A stretch of 64,000 bases of DNA from Sphagnum compactum. Its lineage: Eukaryota > Bryophyta > Sphagnopsida > Sphagnales. Numbering within the stretch: position 1 is the stretch's first letter; each line of letters opens with the position of its first letter. Under the pieces are notes generated by a model. It was given only the letters and a program-made list of their open reading frames with translations, made no database searches and had not been told where the DNA came from. Shown piece by piece: positions 51,696-64,000 of this stretch. The stretch spans positions 18,034,304 through 18,098,303 of the forward strand of contig OZ234496.1 of assembly GCA_965153455.1 (NCBI GenBank), in the 5' to 3' direction. The position numbers were made by a program, and so were the translations under genes.

Positions 51696-52214
51696 AATGA
51701 AAATAAATCCTTCCCCACCACCCAAAGCTTAAAACAAAACAAATCAAGGGCACTTTGAGTGCATGCTGAGCCTTCCCATTCATTGGCTGCATGCTCTATT
51801 TCTATTTTCCAAAACTGTTCGTCACCATTTTTGGCCTGCACTAATACCCCCCATAACAAACTGGGGGTACTTATTTATTTAGCTGGATTGTGCGGGTGAT
51901 AGATAGAACTAGGTTCTTACAATGTGCCAGTTTTGCGGTGGTACTAATAATGGCAACCTGCCTGTAGACAGAAGGCCTTCTTCTGCTTGCATGGTGTAGA
52001 ACATAGCTTCAAAATGGACTGCATAGAATTTGCAGCTTGGCACTTACTTGCTTCCACACATCTTATCTTAATTCCTATATTCGCAGTATGGACACACTAG
52101 ACTGTTCCATAATATTTGATAAGACTCTCTTTATTATTATTTTTTTATCAGCATTGTCTGTCCAAATTTTCAGAATTTTAAAAAAAAATTTAAGTGCCAA
52201 AATTAAATTTTCAA

Positions 52215-52640
52215 AAGCAAATTTTCCATTAAGTTCCAGTTCCCTAGCTAGCTAACCATGGTAGTTAGCTCAGTTTCTGGTTTTACTACCTACCCACTTA
52301 CTCACTACCCACTAGCCCTTACTTATAGACAATAGCCAATTACATGCATCTACGTTCCTAGTAGTCACCTATTATGCTACCTACCTACTTACTTGCAACC
52401 CACTAGCCCTTATGTAATAAGGGTTTACATGCATTTACTTACCTAGTAACCACCTATTATGTTACCTACCTACTTGCAACCCACTAGCCTTTACTTATGA
52501 AGTAGCAATTTGCTAATAGCCACGTTTTATGCTACCTACCTACCTACCTACCTACCTACCTACAGGACCTATCCTTTACAAGCCCAACCTCAACTCAGTT
52601 GGGGTTCAGCCAAAACTTTGGGTCATGGAACAGCTTTACA
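52215..52640 (-). mobile_element. MITE family A, copy 4 (reversed, expanded microsatellite)
   Basis: Read on the minus strand it matches copy 1: CTGAGCTAACTACCATGG, AACTGG(A)ACT and the GGTAGG tract, here grown to several blocks of CTACCTACC with CACTAGCCCTTA between (52290-52562). CAACTCAGTTGGGGTTCA near the right matches the copy 1 segment around AACCTCAAATTGGG. The outer inverted ends are too diverged to place. Confidence 0.6.
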
Positions 52641-53701
52641 ATGGATGCAGGTGGGCTGGTGGCTGTTGGTTCTCTCTGGCTATTAGGTAGGTGGGAGCTG
52701 CTCTTGCCCATGTGCTGGGATTGCCTCCTGGATCTGATATCCTCTGGAGATCATGCTGCTTGTCTTCAGTGGGAGGGGCGTGGAGCAGCAGATGGTCAAG
52801 GTTGTCTCAGTGAAGGAGAACTCATTTCTTCAAAGGAAAAATGGGAGGTGGCAACTTGTGTGGTGTTTTTATTTTTTTCAGTTTTGTGATGTAGCATCAT
52901 TCGTGAGCCTCACAATAAAGATTTAAGCATCAATTCATCGCGACATGTCTTGCATACAACCATAGTATATGTTGGAACCTGTGTACAAGTGTATGAGGAT
53001 GTCAGCTCCACCTGGATTTCTGAGCACTTCAGCTGCATGGATTTGTGCTATGAGTTTTCTGTGCATCTTCATGCACACTCTTGTATCCTGGTGACCTGAA
53101 AGAGTGTATATATATAGTGCAGGGGTAAGATGTATGTGATGAAATTAAACTAGGGCAGCCAGGTGAAGTTGTTGGTTTGCTACTGACTAGGCTATTAATG
53201 CCTTTTGTTCTATCGTAGAAGAAAAACCAAGGCTTCTTCTAATGAATTTGGCAGAGCTCTGAACCGAAAACCACATGCAAACAAACGCAGGTGACAGACT
53301 ACATGCATGCATGCAATCTGTCCTTTAAAGCAAAAAGCCTTATTCTTGTCCTTCAAAGGGAGGGATCTAATCCTTGTAACTCCTGGCAAAAAAGGTATAG
53401 TACTCTGTTAATTGCAATACAAATCAATTCTTCAATCCAAAGGGCACACTTGAAAAAGGGTTCGTTGAAAAAAAAAAAACAAGCAACCCAATTTCTTTTC
53501 TTCGCAAATTTTCATCAGCTGGTGCATTATTTATTTATTTTATATGCAAGATCTTCAAAATTAATTAATTAATTAATTATTCAGCAGACATGTGCCGAAG
53601 CCACCAAGGTACTACTAGGCTATTCATGCAAATATGGTTATCTGGTGGTCAAGACAAGCAGTGTTGAATCTGCATAGATGAACAAGGGGTGTGACACATT
53701 G
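52641..53701. other. Non-coding stretch, no gene seen
   Basis: A 96-codon frame at 52599-52889 is unrecognised and starts inside the MITE. (TTAA)n-like ATTAATTAATTAATTAATTA lies at 53558-53579. Confidence 0.45.
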
Positions 53702-53980
53702 TGGCCTCGCCATTTACGTTAAAAAGTATCTTAAGGCAAAAGAAGAATTATGGAAACTCAAAAATATAATCTTCAAAAACATCCTCCAAAAGAAACCAAA
53801 ATCATTCAAGATATTATAACTCTATTATAACTAATCTCAAGTTTCAACACAAGCCAAAATATATCATCTTTCAAAAATCCTCATATAAAAATAGACCTAT
53901 TATTACGTAGGGGCCAAAATCCCTGAAGCTACTATACTCTATAATGAATCTGAACACAATATCCTTGGTAGGCAAGGCCA
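53702..53980 (-). mobile_element. MITE family B, copy 2 (inverted)
   Basis: A reverse-complement copy of 50674-50970, with ends TGGCCTCGCC and GGCAAGGCCA. Similarity extends across the whole body (AAGGCAAAAGAAGAATTATG, CAAGATATTATAACTC, CTACTATACTCTATAATGAA). With copy 1 it makes an inverted repeat of about 280-300 bp arms around about 2.7 kb. Confidence 0.85.
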
Positions 53981-56900
53981 ACAAAAGTGTTGTTAAATTT
54001 TTCTAAACAATGGGGGTGTTTAGGGTCGTGCCCTTTCCCATTGCCCTACCATATGCACCTGCTGTCATACAAAGGATTTTCCATGGTTAAAAAAACCCAA
54101 ACCTGCCAGATTTGGAGGATTTTTTTCAAATTTTTTTTCTTCAAGTCGCCAGGCTTTTGTAAGAATATACAGAAGGGTCCTTACACTCTTTTACTTTCGT
54201 GTCTGGTTTACACCCAAATTTGGCTAAACTTTCTTCTGGATGATCACTGATTTGCCTACATCACAAAATTGGTAAAAATAAAACAGATTGAGTCACCAAG
54301 TTAGCCAACTCTGTTAAAAGAATGCTTTTGCTTGCTGTCTTCAATGGGAACATAAACATCTTTTTCTCAAAAGAAGCTCTTTAAAACAACCAAATGGATT
54401 AAGGCCAAGCTGAACCTAGCACGCACATCATGCAGGAGGGTGGCACTTGCTTGCATTTTGAGTGACTGTTTGCTGCATGTTCAAGAAGGATCAGGAATGA
54501 ATAATACAGTGTCAATTCTCAGTCTTGAAATTTTCATACTACGGAATGGTCAATCAACTGCCCATTAATGTTGGGCGTGACGCCTAGCCAGTTCCCAACG
54601 GAATGGGCATCGACGACCATTCCAGAAAATTGAGGTCTGGGGTGACAGATTCAACTAGTTGGAAAAATATTTGAAATGTTTGGCAGACACATTTTGATCA
54701 CAGTTATGTGTGTATAAATCATTACTGGAAGATTATGTCATATAATGTGATCAATAACCTGCCACTCCAGACCTTAACAACGTGCATGAAAACCATTTAT
54801 GACAATCTTTTTGTGATCAAATCCTTGACTTGGAAAGAAGGCTTGAAACCTGACAGGAGCCCCTTCAGCTGCAAATTCAGCTGATTAGACAAGACTTCCA
54901 CTAGTCTTGTCTCTACCTTTGTTGGGACATGTGCTACATGCAACCACATCGTCTTGAGGACAGAGCTTCAAACACCAGCTTCTAAAAGGACGGTTGAGAA
55001 AGAATCACATGCAAAATGCTCACAGTTGGGTGCAATAGATAACTTAACCTTTTTTCATTAACATGCAACCTTGATTAGTGGAGGAATGCATGGGTGAGTT
55101 TTGATCAGTAACCCCCCCCCCCAATATGATAATTTATGTCTCGAGATGTCATCATGAATTACAAGCCTAGCCATGCCCAACATTTCCACAAATGTAACTA
55201 AAACATAAAATGCAACCCCAAAACAACACAAGTGAAAATGAATTTTCATACATGATGAATTCCCATTTTTGTAATTCCCGCATGAGAATTATGATAAGAA
55301 TTCTAAAATCTCCTCATTTCTTAATGGCACAACATTCCACCACCCGTAGGTTACAAAAATGAATGCTTATTAATAAAAACAAAAACTTGTTGGAAAATAA
55401 GCTAGAAACCATCCCACATGCACCACCTTTTGCACACCAAAACAATCCTCCAATTTTTTTTTGTCTCCAAGCATGTTATCTTTTTTCACACATGTAAACC
55501 TTTTCTTTAGGAGCTCAATGGGGCATATGGCACTCCAATCTAAGGTTGAAGATATGAATCTATATGAATTTATTTTTTTTATAAATTTAGTCCTAGGAAT
55601 TAAAATGTTTGAAAAATACAAATACAAACCATGTTCAATCACAAACCCCCTATTCAATTATTAGTCGAATGAATAATGGATGAATGATTTTTGAATGAAT
55701 GGAATATTCAAATTATGAATGAAAGGTGACATTCATGGATGAAACATTCAAAACTTGAGGTTTGGAAAATCCCCAAAAAAATAATATGGGGCCTTTAGTT
55801 GGTGGTAGGGCCCTCCTTTAAAGGTTTCTTTTTCATAGGTCTATTGCCTTTGCAACTCCCTCCACATTTTAGGGTACACAAAGGCCGCACTAGCTTTCAA
55901 GTCCCAATGGAGCGATACAACTACTAAACACGAAAAACTAAAAACACTACCCAATGCAAAACAAAACCCCAACCAAAAAACCTCCCAAACATCACAAGTA
56001 GTTTTTCATGTAAAACACAAACTACAAGCCCGTGTTAAACACAACAAATCTAGATGTAGTAGAAACAACTATATGACTTTTGATGATTCAAAATATGTAT
56101 TCACTTGCAACACATCAAAATCCAAACCCAAACACAATGTTCATTAAATTACAAAAAATGCATAAACACAAATATATATATATAAACACACAAGAGCAAG
56201 GTGTTGGAATCTCAAATCATTTTTGATTTGTGATCCACACCAAAGAAATATTGAACCCCATCCATCAAATAAGTGAAACTTGTTCACATTATAATCAGTT
56301 CCCGCCTAATCAATTACTAAACCATATTAATTAAGCTAACCCAACTTAGGACTAAACTAATCAAGACTTAATTGAATAACTTAACATTACACAAGTAACA
56401 TTGGGCTTATTGGGTGCATGATGCATCGCCTCATTGGTTGAACAAAAATTATATTTGTACATTTGTTTGTCACCATTTTCAACCTTGGCTAATGGTAAGG
56501 ACATACAAGTGAGGGCCTTATTTCTATGGTTATGGGTGGGGCCGGGAAAACAACTAACATTCTATGTTAGATGCGATGAATACTGGTAGAGGCCCAAAAG
56601 CATGTGTGGGTGGACATGCTCTAAGAGAGATGGAAAGATGCATCCGGTCGTTGCAAAAAGCTCAAGTCCCAAATTAGCTGAAGTGTGTAGGATTTGAAAT
56701 TTCCCATGTATAAAGCAAAAGTTCTTTTAAGATGAAAACCAGACCAATAATCAAGGGGTTCCAAGGAGTGCAAGGGCCTGGACAAGGTAATCTGGATGAA
56801 GTTCCCACCCACAAATTGGGGTGCGGGTGGATTGCAAAATTGGAGCAAATGCTAATATCAAAAGCACAGTTCACACTTAACTTCCCACTCTTTAGTTAAA

Positions 56901-57155
56901 CAACATGAAACACTTGAATTTGGGGTCAAATGTTTCGTGTGGAGACAATGGAACCATGTTTCATCCAATATCCATCACAAGATTGCTTGAAATAGTGACC
57001 TTGTAAAGATGTGCAAAAAACCTGCATGTGTCATATGATATAACCTAGAACAAAATTTTTGAGCAAAGCCAAGAGGAGTTATAGTGAAGCCTTGGAACTA
57101 GATAGTATGCAGATATTTGCAGCCCATATAACTAAGAAGTAGCAGCTCTGTGTGG
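53981..57155. other. Non-coding stretch, no gene seen
   Basis: Short frames only. GAATGA/ATTCAT words recur at 55668-55750, echoing the tract at 39.9-40.2 kb. ATATATATAT lies near 56172. Confidence 0.45.
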
Positions 57156-57159
57156 TTGA

Positions 57160-57422
57160 AAAGCAAAGCAAAATGCAGAGGAGGTTCTAAAACAGTACAG
57201 GACTACTTTCACAAAAACCCAAACACCACAATTTAGGGGAAATGGCTTGTATCCTGGAAGTCTAGGCAAACAAGATGATGATCTAACCCAGATAAAGAAT
57301 ATCCAACTTGGAGAACTTGAAAATGTGATAGAACATGGTTTATCACCACAGGATGCATGGTTTGGGAATGTGGTTAACTTGGTCATTAGGGAAACATATT
57401 GTAGAAATAAAGATTACTTATA
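57160..57422 (+). pseudogene. Protein-like open segment without start, unknown
   Basis: A plus frame between TGA and TAA stays open for about 87 codons with no ATG and reads like coding sequence (AEEVLKQYRTTFTKTQTPQF, DDLTQIKNIQLGELENVIEH, DAWFGNVVNLVIRETYCRNK). It could be an isolated exon or a gene fragment. I do not recognise the family, and flanking frames give no continuation. Confidence 0.25.
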
Positions 57423-58802
57423 AACTTGCACAGATGTTGTCTGTGCTTATTATTAGGATCAAATGGGTGCCTACCCAAATTAAAAGAGTAGAAGCAAATG
57501 AATCCCTCTTCTGGGGTGCATACAAAAGCTTTTTCACACTCTCCATTTCCTGCAACTTAGCTTAAGGAAAACAGGGCAGTAGCCTGCTTGATACATACCC
57601 TTGAAGAGGTCAGAAATGTTGCCAAATTCTCTGCATCAATTCCAACTACTCCAAGTGTACTGAGCCCCTGGCAGTTTTAGTGCCCCTGGTGAAGGCTTTC
57701 TGATCAGGAAGAAGAGTTCCCCCATTTCTGATTGAAAACGCTTCCAAAACTCATGCACTTTTTAGTGCCATATTCCAGTCAACTGGGGGCAGGAACTCAC
57801 TCACTATCCTACATGCCTTTTTCATGTGCAAAATTCAATCACTGGACAGGTAGTAGGTTTATCCACATAACTTTGTGTTTTTGTGATCGGTGCAATCTAT
57901 CATGGGCAGGATTTACCCATCATTACGAGCTGTCACTATTCATTTTGCACCCACATTGGATGATTGTTGAAACTAAAGAATCCTTTGTACTTACTATTCA
58001 TACTTACATGATAACCAGAAAGGGAAGGCAGGGAGGACAGAGGAGAGAGCTTTTTGATGGCTCCTGAGGGTTGACTTTTGCTTACTTCAGAATAGCTTGA
58101 TTGTCTTTTCTGACAGCAGAGCTCAGTTCTTCAACTCTGGATGTGCCTGCCAAGGCCTTGCTTGTTAGTTGATCTCTGGCCCAATAAGTTGCGCATTGAC
58201 AGAAGAGGATCCACCTGCACAGAGATCATTCCCACTCCTCAAGATTAAACCATGTCAATTCTAAAAGAGAGTGTCAGGAGAATGCATCTGGAACTGTAAG
58301 ATCAGGCTTTTCAAGCAAGCCAAGAGATAGTAAAAAGGAACACATGTGTCACCAGTACAAGTCAGTGTACCTTGTACATGGAAGCTGTGGATTCAGACTC
58401 TGCCAAGTCAGCAGCAGGTGAATGCTGCTGCTGTTGCAGAGCATTCAGGGTGACTTGCCAGCCACAGAGTGCACTGCTGCTGCCAGCTGCAGCAACATGG
58501 CCATTCACCCAAGGGCAAAAATGTCGGTGTTGCTGAATGGGGTCAAATTCCCTTGGTTTTATCTCCCAGTTTCTCCACTCCATTTGAAGTACTGCCCACC
58601 AGAATACATACCCAACTTGTCAGCACCAGCACTGAGACTTGTGGAAACCTCATCTCCTCATGTGAAACAGCACTTCTATACAAAACCTTGGCCAAAAGGC
58701 AAGCCCAGATCTAATTTCCCAACTTATGTCTCGCCCATGAAAGCTTACTCCTCTGCTGTATTTCCTGTCTAATCCTTCATAACTTACTTCCAAAATTTTG
58801 TA
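57423..58802. other. 3' flank of the NIPA-like gene
   Basis: No other gene is supported. A 116-codon plus frame (58422-58772) and its neighbours overlap CAG/CTG-rich sequence and are not recognised. Part of this is likely the 3' untranslated region of the minus-strand gene that ends at 58803. Confidence 0.45.
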
Positions 58803-61800
58803 TTAACTACGCCATGTTTGTTGGTATGGGCAACGGTAATTACCCATGTCATTGTGAGCAGGGCTCTGCACTTCTTCATTCTTTGTGTCAGCTATTGTTT
58901 GGACAACACGGCCATCCATGAGCTCTTTATCCAGCATGTTAGCATCCATCTCACTGCCTTGGACCACTGCATTCCTTGTGTCCAGAGTTTCTTCTGCCTC
59001 CATGTGTCCATCATTGTCCATATGGCTGCCTTTTCCTCCTTGACTTGCTTCAGACTCTCGAGCTGAGCCATTGTCTCTCTTAAACACATGGTTCATGCTG
59101 AGCATAATTTCTTGGCTGTCACCACAGTCATCTCTTGTGCCTGTTCTGTCTGTTCCCTCTGGAATAAACTCACTCATCAGATCACAACCAGGGACAAATT
59201 CATCCATGAGCCCTGCCATGTCTAACATAAACTCCCCATCACCACCCACACTCTTAGTACACTCTGCACCCTGTGTTTCAGCTTCATGGCTAGTCCACAT
59301 GCCCACTGCACCACCTCCTCCTCCTATTCTGACACTAGCCTCTCCCCCTGTTGCTACTCCTCTGCTGATGACTCCTACGTTAGTTTCAGCACCTCCTCCT
59401 CCCTCTTCATCACTCTTGCTTAGCCCTGCCTCAGCAGCATCTTGCTGGCTCCTGCTATGTTCAGCCACCGCCACTGTTTCTGGCCCATCTATCTGGTCCT
59501 CACCTGTGGTTGCACCCTGTCCCTCACTTTCTTGTGGAAGATTCTCTACACTCTCCATTGAGTTTTCTTGCTTTTGGAGGTAATGGGTATCAATAGCATT
59601 TACTGATGATGTGCGTGGAAGCTCCTGACAAGGCCACTCTTTGTACTTATGCTTGCCACCATGCAGGTAGTAGCTGACTTCTGCTTGCTCTGTCTCCACA
59701 GTTGCAGTACTCCTCTTTCGTTTGGATGAGTGCTCAGCATCTTTGCCTCCTTCATCATCAGTCTCCTGATGGTCCACAACAGTGCCTTCCACACTATCAG
59801 CTGCCAATGGTCTGCCATGCTGACCTATGTCCACATTGCTTCCACCTTGACCTCCTGTCTCAAGTTCCCGCTGTGCAGGCCCACGAGACTCATATGAGTG
59901 AGCTGCCCATTCCCCAGTGTTGCTCATCTCAGCTTGACCCTGACGAGGCTGCATGGTAGCAACTGGTCCAAAGCTGGGAGGCACCAAAGCTGGGGCAGTT
60001 AGTTGTGTGGGAGGAGGACCTCCTGCTATGGTGAGGCTTAAATCCAACACTACCTTTTGAGACTTTCGTGAAACAGTCACAGTCACTGCTTCAGCAGCTT
60101 TCACATGAGGCTCTTTTGCTGTCTCTGGTTCTGGCCCAGGTTGAGTCCAACCATCCATGCAACTAGCCGCACTGGCCCCTGTCATTCCTGTCTTTGTGTA
60201 TTTTACTGCTGGTTCAGGCATTTGTGCCATTCCAGGGACTCGCAAAGGAGAGGGACATGCTATGGTTGTGAACCTCCAGAGACCCACACTTGCACCACAC
60301 AAATTGCAGTCCAGCACAACTGATGCAGGGTCAGAAGCAGCAGAATGGAGTCTCTGCACTTGGTTGTGTCCACAGACCTGCTGTGGCTTGCCTCGGCTGT
60401 GTATCATGACAATTGGGCCTGGTTCATGGGATATCCCTGTATTTTCTGTGACAGTGCATCCATTATTCTTTGTGGATGGCACTGCAGATTGTTCCCCACA
60501 GTCAACAGTGTAGGGTAGGAGCCGTGGGTCCCAGCCACAAATTGCTATTGCATGTTGCGCCTGCCATGTCAAAGAAAGTGAAAAAAAGAAGTGGCTGAAG
60601 GATCACTTTATTCCCCTTTCCAAAAGATGAAGCTGAATACCACAAACTTCATTACCTGATAGAATGCCTTGTGGTTCCTGTTAAGCAACACCTCTTCACT
60701 TGTACTGGAACCAGGGTCGTGTTGACGAAGAAGCCTGGGCATTGAATCAGTTGGTTGGGACAGCAGTTGATCAACCTGAGAACCATGATTGAGCATCTGA
60801 TTGATGGCAGACTCCGATATCACTGGGAGAGCAGATAGTTGCAGCAGTGCCTCACACCGGTCAGTGTAGGCACCCAGCACAGCTGAAAGGGGTGCAGGTG
60901 GAAACTGTGCCAATGTGTCTGGACATGAGTTGTTCTTCCATGCACACAACCCCTTGTGAGCAGTATCCAGCTGCTGAGCAAACCCTTGTGCTGCACTCTC
61001 CACTTTTGATTGACAAACAATAGTCCACCAACCCAGTTCAAATGTCAGTATCTTGTGTTGAGTGTAGAGTAAAGGCAGCAAACATTCAAGTCATTGTAGT
61101 AGAGGAAACTTAGAAGAATTGAGATACCTTGGTATTGTGACCAACATGGTGGAACAGGGAAACTGAGGTAGGAACCACAGATTTCACAGCATATCAGGTC
61201 CACATCCACTAACACCCATCCTCTGCTTGCACACGATACAGGGCCTGCAGCCTGCATCAACCGCATCCTGCCCTCTTAGCATTTTTTGGAGTTTTTTGCC
61301 TGACAAACAATGCATAATTTGCAAGAGATCACATCTATCCATCTGTACATTATAAGGTAACCATACTATCAGTTCCAGCAAAACAAGCATGACAAGAATT
61401 GAGTGCAATCATGACCTGTTGAGTGTCACTGCCAAAAATCAGACCATAGATTCACAAAGTGCTAATGAGAGATGCATATGACATCCAAGAGACCCAAGAA
61501 GAGTCTCCCAACCTGTGGTTTGCCAAACCAGCTCATGGATTTATAGGTAGCAAGACGGCGTAGCAGGTCTCTCCGGTCCCAAGGTCGGCAGGCAGGAGAT
61601 GATGCTAAAGTAGGAGGTACCACAGTCCCAATGGCTTGAGGAGGCACATGCACACCAACCAGCTGTTGTTGCTGCTTCTCATTGCTACCTTTCACTGGTG
61701 ATGATGCCATGAATTCTGAACTGCACCCCTTTTTCCTCTCATCACTTCAGACCAGCAGGAAGATGGACCCAAAAAAAAGAAACCAAAAAAAAAAAAAAAC

Positions 61801-62643
61801 CCTGAAAGAAGATGGAAACCTAGCCCGCAAATGACAAAATCACAAATTCTGGGCTTGGAAGAATTCTAGAATACAAAACCCTAAAACCAATGTGAAAGGA
61901 GGCAAAGAATCACAATAATACAGCAGGCCATATGCCATTGCTTCATCCTATGACTCTGCTCTGCAACACCAAATTCCCCTCCTCCTTGCAATCGTAATCA
62001 TCCACATCAATACTTGCATTTCAACAAGAAACATTGGACCCAAAGCATGTTCAGAACCCTAGCATCCCTTGTGTATTGATTGCAACCCTCCTCCTCCAGT
62101 GGTCTTACGAGAAAGTCGGTTTAGAAAACAGAAGATGAAGCCTGGAGGATCCAAAATGCTAGAAAAAATCCAACAAGAGAGGAGGAGGAGAAAGAAAACC
62201 CATGAGGCAAAGAGAGATCAGATCTCTTATGAGGAAAACGGCAGCAAAAAAATCTTCTTATAAAAAATTATTAATAAATAAATAAAATCCTCCAAATTGT
62301 GATTCAAGAGCAAGAGAGAGTGAGAATTGCCATCAACAGAAATGGGAGAACCCCGTACCGCCATGGATTGAAGACCCTGAAAATTACCAACAAAAAAAAA
62401 GAAAAAAAAAACCGACAACGATGACAACAACAACAACGCAAAAATCATAAAGAGACAGAAAGAAAATCAACACTTCAGAGCTTGAAAAAAATTTCAAAAG
62501 AAAAACCACTTAAACTCTGAAAAAAGAAGAATAGACAAGCAGCACCTGGTTGCTGCTGCTGCTGCTGCCGCTCCTATTGATGAGCTCCCTGGAAACAAAC
62601 AATCCATCGCTCTCTCGAATCTTTTCTCTACATCTTCTGCCAT
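58803..62643 (-). CDS. NIPA-like C3HC zinc-finger / Rsm1 protein
   Basis: Homologues are human ZC3HC1/NIPA, a nuclear basket and F-box-linked protein, and fission yeast Rsm1, tied to mRNA export. Five exons (62643-62546, 61720-61513, 61251-61128, 61002-60656, 60560-58803) have GT-AG borders and compatible phases, giving 844 residues. The start MAEDVEKRFERAMDCLF matches plant NIPA-like N-termini. The C3HC finger is CRPWDRRDLLRRLATYKSMS, GWVLVDVDLICCEICG, and TAHKGLCAW. DTLAQFPPAPL and LLQLSALPVIS follow. The Rsm1-like half has CGWDPRLLPYTVDC and DPASVVLDCNLCGASVGLW. The long acidic tail carries NSMESVENLPQES, conserved in plant members, then Gly/Glu-rich sequence and MDEFVPGCDLMSEFIPEGT. A KRKR cluster may be a nuclear signal. 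No break is seen. It probably acts in the nucleus. Confidence 0.93.
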
Positions 62644-64000
62644 CTCGATTGCGCTTTGTGCTGCACGTCCTCCACCTGCTCCTCCCCCACCTCCACCTTT
62701 GAAGCTATTACTATGGGTATTGGGTGATTTTTGGAACAGGATTTTTAGGGTTTCTAAAACCAAAAAGTTTAGGGTTTTTGGCAAAATGTAGGGAGTTTCT
62801 TTGGTTGGGTGCTTTGCTTGCCAACTTAAAAAGACAAATTTTGTGGACAAGTTGTGTGGGTTGAGAACTTGAATTCAAAAATAGTTGTTGTTGTTGAGTG
62901 ATCTTGGAACCAAAAATTTAGGGTTTTTAGAACCGCATTTTAGTTTTTGGAAACTGTAGGGTTTTGGGGGGCGTTTTTTTGTTGCGTACTTTTCCTGGCA
63001 ACTTGACAATATGGGGTTGAAAACAAAATTTTGGGACTTGTATGGTTTGAAAACTTTGATTTAAAAATAGATAAGTTGTTGGGTGTCTTAAGTTGGAAAA
63101 ATTTGAGGAATTTAACAACTATGTTATTTATATATAGTGTACCCTCACTATTATCAAGGTTTGCAACAGAAATGGTGTGAGTAATCAAGTCACAAAGTTT
63201 ATGTTTGGGAAGCTTATTATTAAAATGGGTTTTGTACAATTTTTATAAAGGAAAAAAAATGTAAAAGATGTGTATCACTAACTTACCAAGCTCCATAAAT
63301 TCGTCCCATATTTGCATAAAACATATTGCTCATACGTTCGACTCATTTCAACACAATTTTTGTACAATTGATGCATTAAAACCATATGAAACACTAAACA
63401 AATTGTGCATACATACATATATAAAACTTCAATTGCATGACAACAATGGACAAGAAATCACAACAATTAGATTATGATAATAATGAATTTTCATGTGATT
63501 TGTACTTATGAATTTTACACGGATTTCACAATAATTTTGATTATAATACAACACAACAAATGTGTTGATACCATTATTGGGCAAATTCTCAAAAATTAAG
63601 GTGAAAATTATCCTAATTTTTGAAATCGATTTTCACCTTGAGAACCATTGTGCATCACCATTGGTGATATTCACATTGAAACTTTCCCTCTCAATTTTCA
63701 CTTTGGTGTGAACTACTCATTTGAAATCATCCCATAAATTTAAAATAAAAAAATGAAAACCATCTAGAGGGTATTAAAAAAATTCAAAGGTTTTCAATTT
63801 TAGACGTCTAGGATTAAAAAGGCTATCTAATCTAAAGGTTGGTTATGCACTTATTCTTATTATTTGTTAGTTGTGAGTGCATCTCAATATTTTTATTCAA
63901 TGGATCATTTTGATCGATGTTATTTTTAATGTTCCCCAATGTGTTGATACCAATTCGTTAATGTGCAAGGGCTTCTCTTTAATTCATCTATATACAATAC
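62644..64000. other. Upstream of the NIPA-like gene, AT-rich, no gene seen
   Basis: 62644-62900 is likely promoter and 5' untranslated DNA, with several TTTAGGGTTT motifs (62745, 62770, 62921), a telo-box-like word common in plant promoters. Beyond 63100 it is AT-rich with short frames and nothing recognisable. Confidence 0.5.

Overview
The window reads as nuclear DNA of a land plant. It holds intron-containing genes of plant type: a plant cysteine oxidase, a NIPA-like C3HC zinc-finger protein and a receptor-like kinase. It also holds remains of a CLPD/ERD1 chloroplast chaperone, a family-1 UDP-glycosyltransferase and a p24 cargo receptor, plus a CACTA (En/Spm) transposon and several families of short fold-back elements. 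The species cannot be named from the sequence. A lineage outside the well-known angiosperms is possible, but that is only an inference from protein divergence.

Layout. 1-1596 is a tandem array of about 330-344 bp units running off the left edge. 1.6-4.1 kb holds a possible stray terminal exon and a broken p24 gene. 4.1-10.3 kb is repeat-rich non-coding DNA with a MITE, a direct-repeat pair and an A-rich duplicated tract. About 10.3-18.9 kb is a degraded CACTA element. It has a minus-strand accessory gene, a plus-strand SET-domain gene and a decayed tnp2 transposase, with clusters of GCGA/TCGC motifs. 19-20.85 kb is a decayed coding region of unknown identity. 21-30 kb has no recognisable gene and many repeats.

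The three apparently intact host genes are the plant cysteine oxidase (30571-32639, plus, 5 exons, 261 residues), a receptor-like kinase (46593-49532, minus, 4 exons, 701 residues) and a NIPA-like zinc-finger gene (58803-62643, minus, 5 exons, 844 residues). In each, the splice sites and phases I worked out by hand join into one open frame. Between them lie an unprocessed CLPD pseudogene (35.1-38.5 kb) and a UDP-glycosyltransferase pseudogene (41.0-42.5 kb), both keeping recognisable introns. The host genes belong to different pathways: oxygen sensing, membrane signalling and a nuclear function. Nothing suggests they act together.

The most unusual points are a SET-domain gene lodged inside the transposase region of the CACTA element; a receptor kinase with no recognised ectodomain and a Ser-Pro-repeat tail leading to a KOW/Tudor-like segment; a four-copy MITE family carrying GGTAGG microsatellites; an inverted pair of another MITE at 50.7 and 53.8 kb; and a bias to TAG among the stops in decayed transposon-type frames. 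I found no convincing new multi-gene system.
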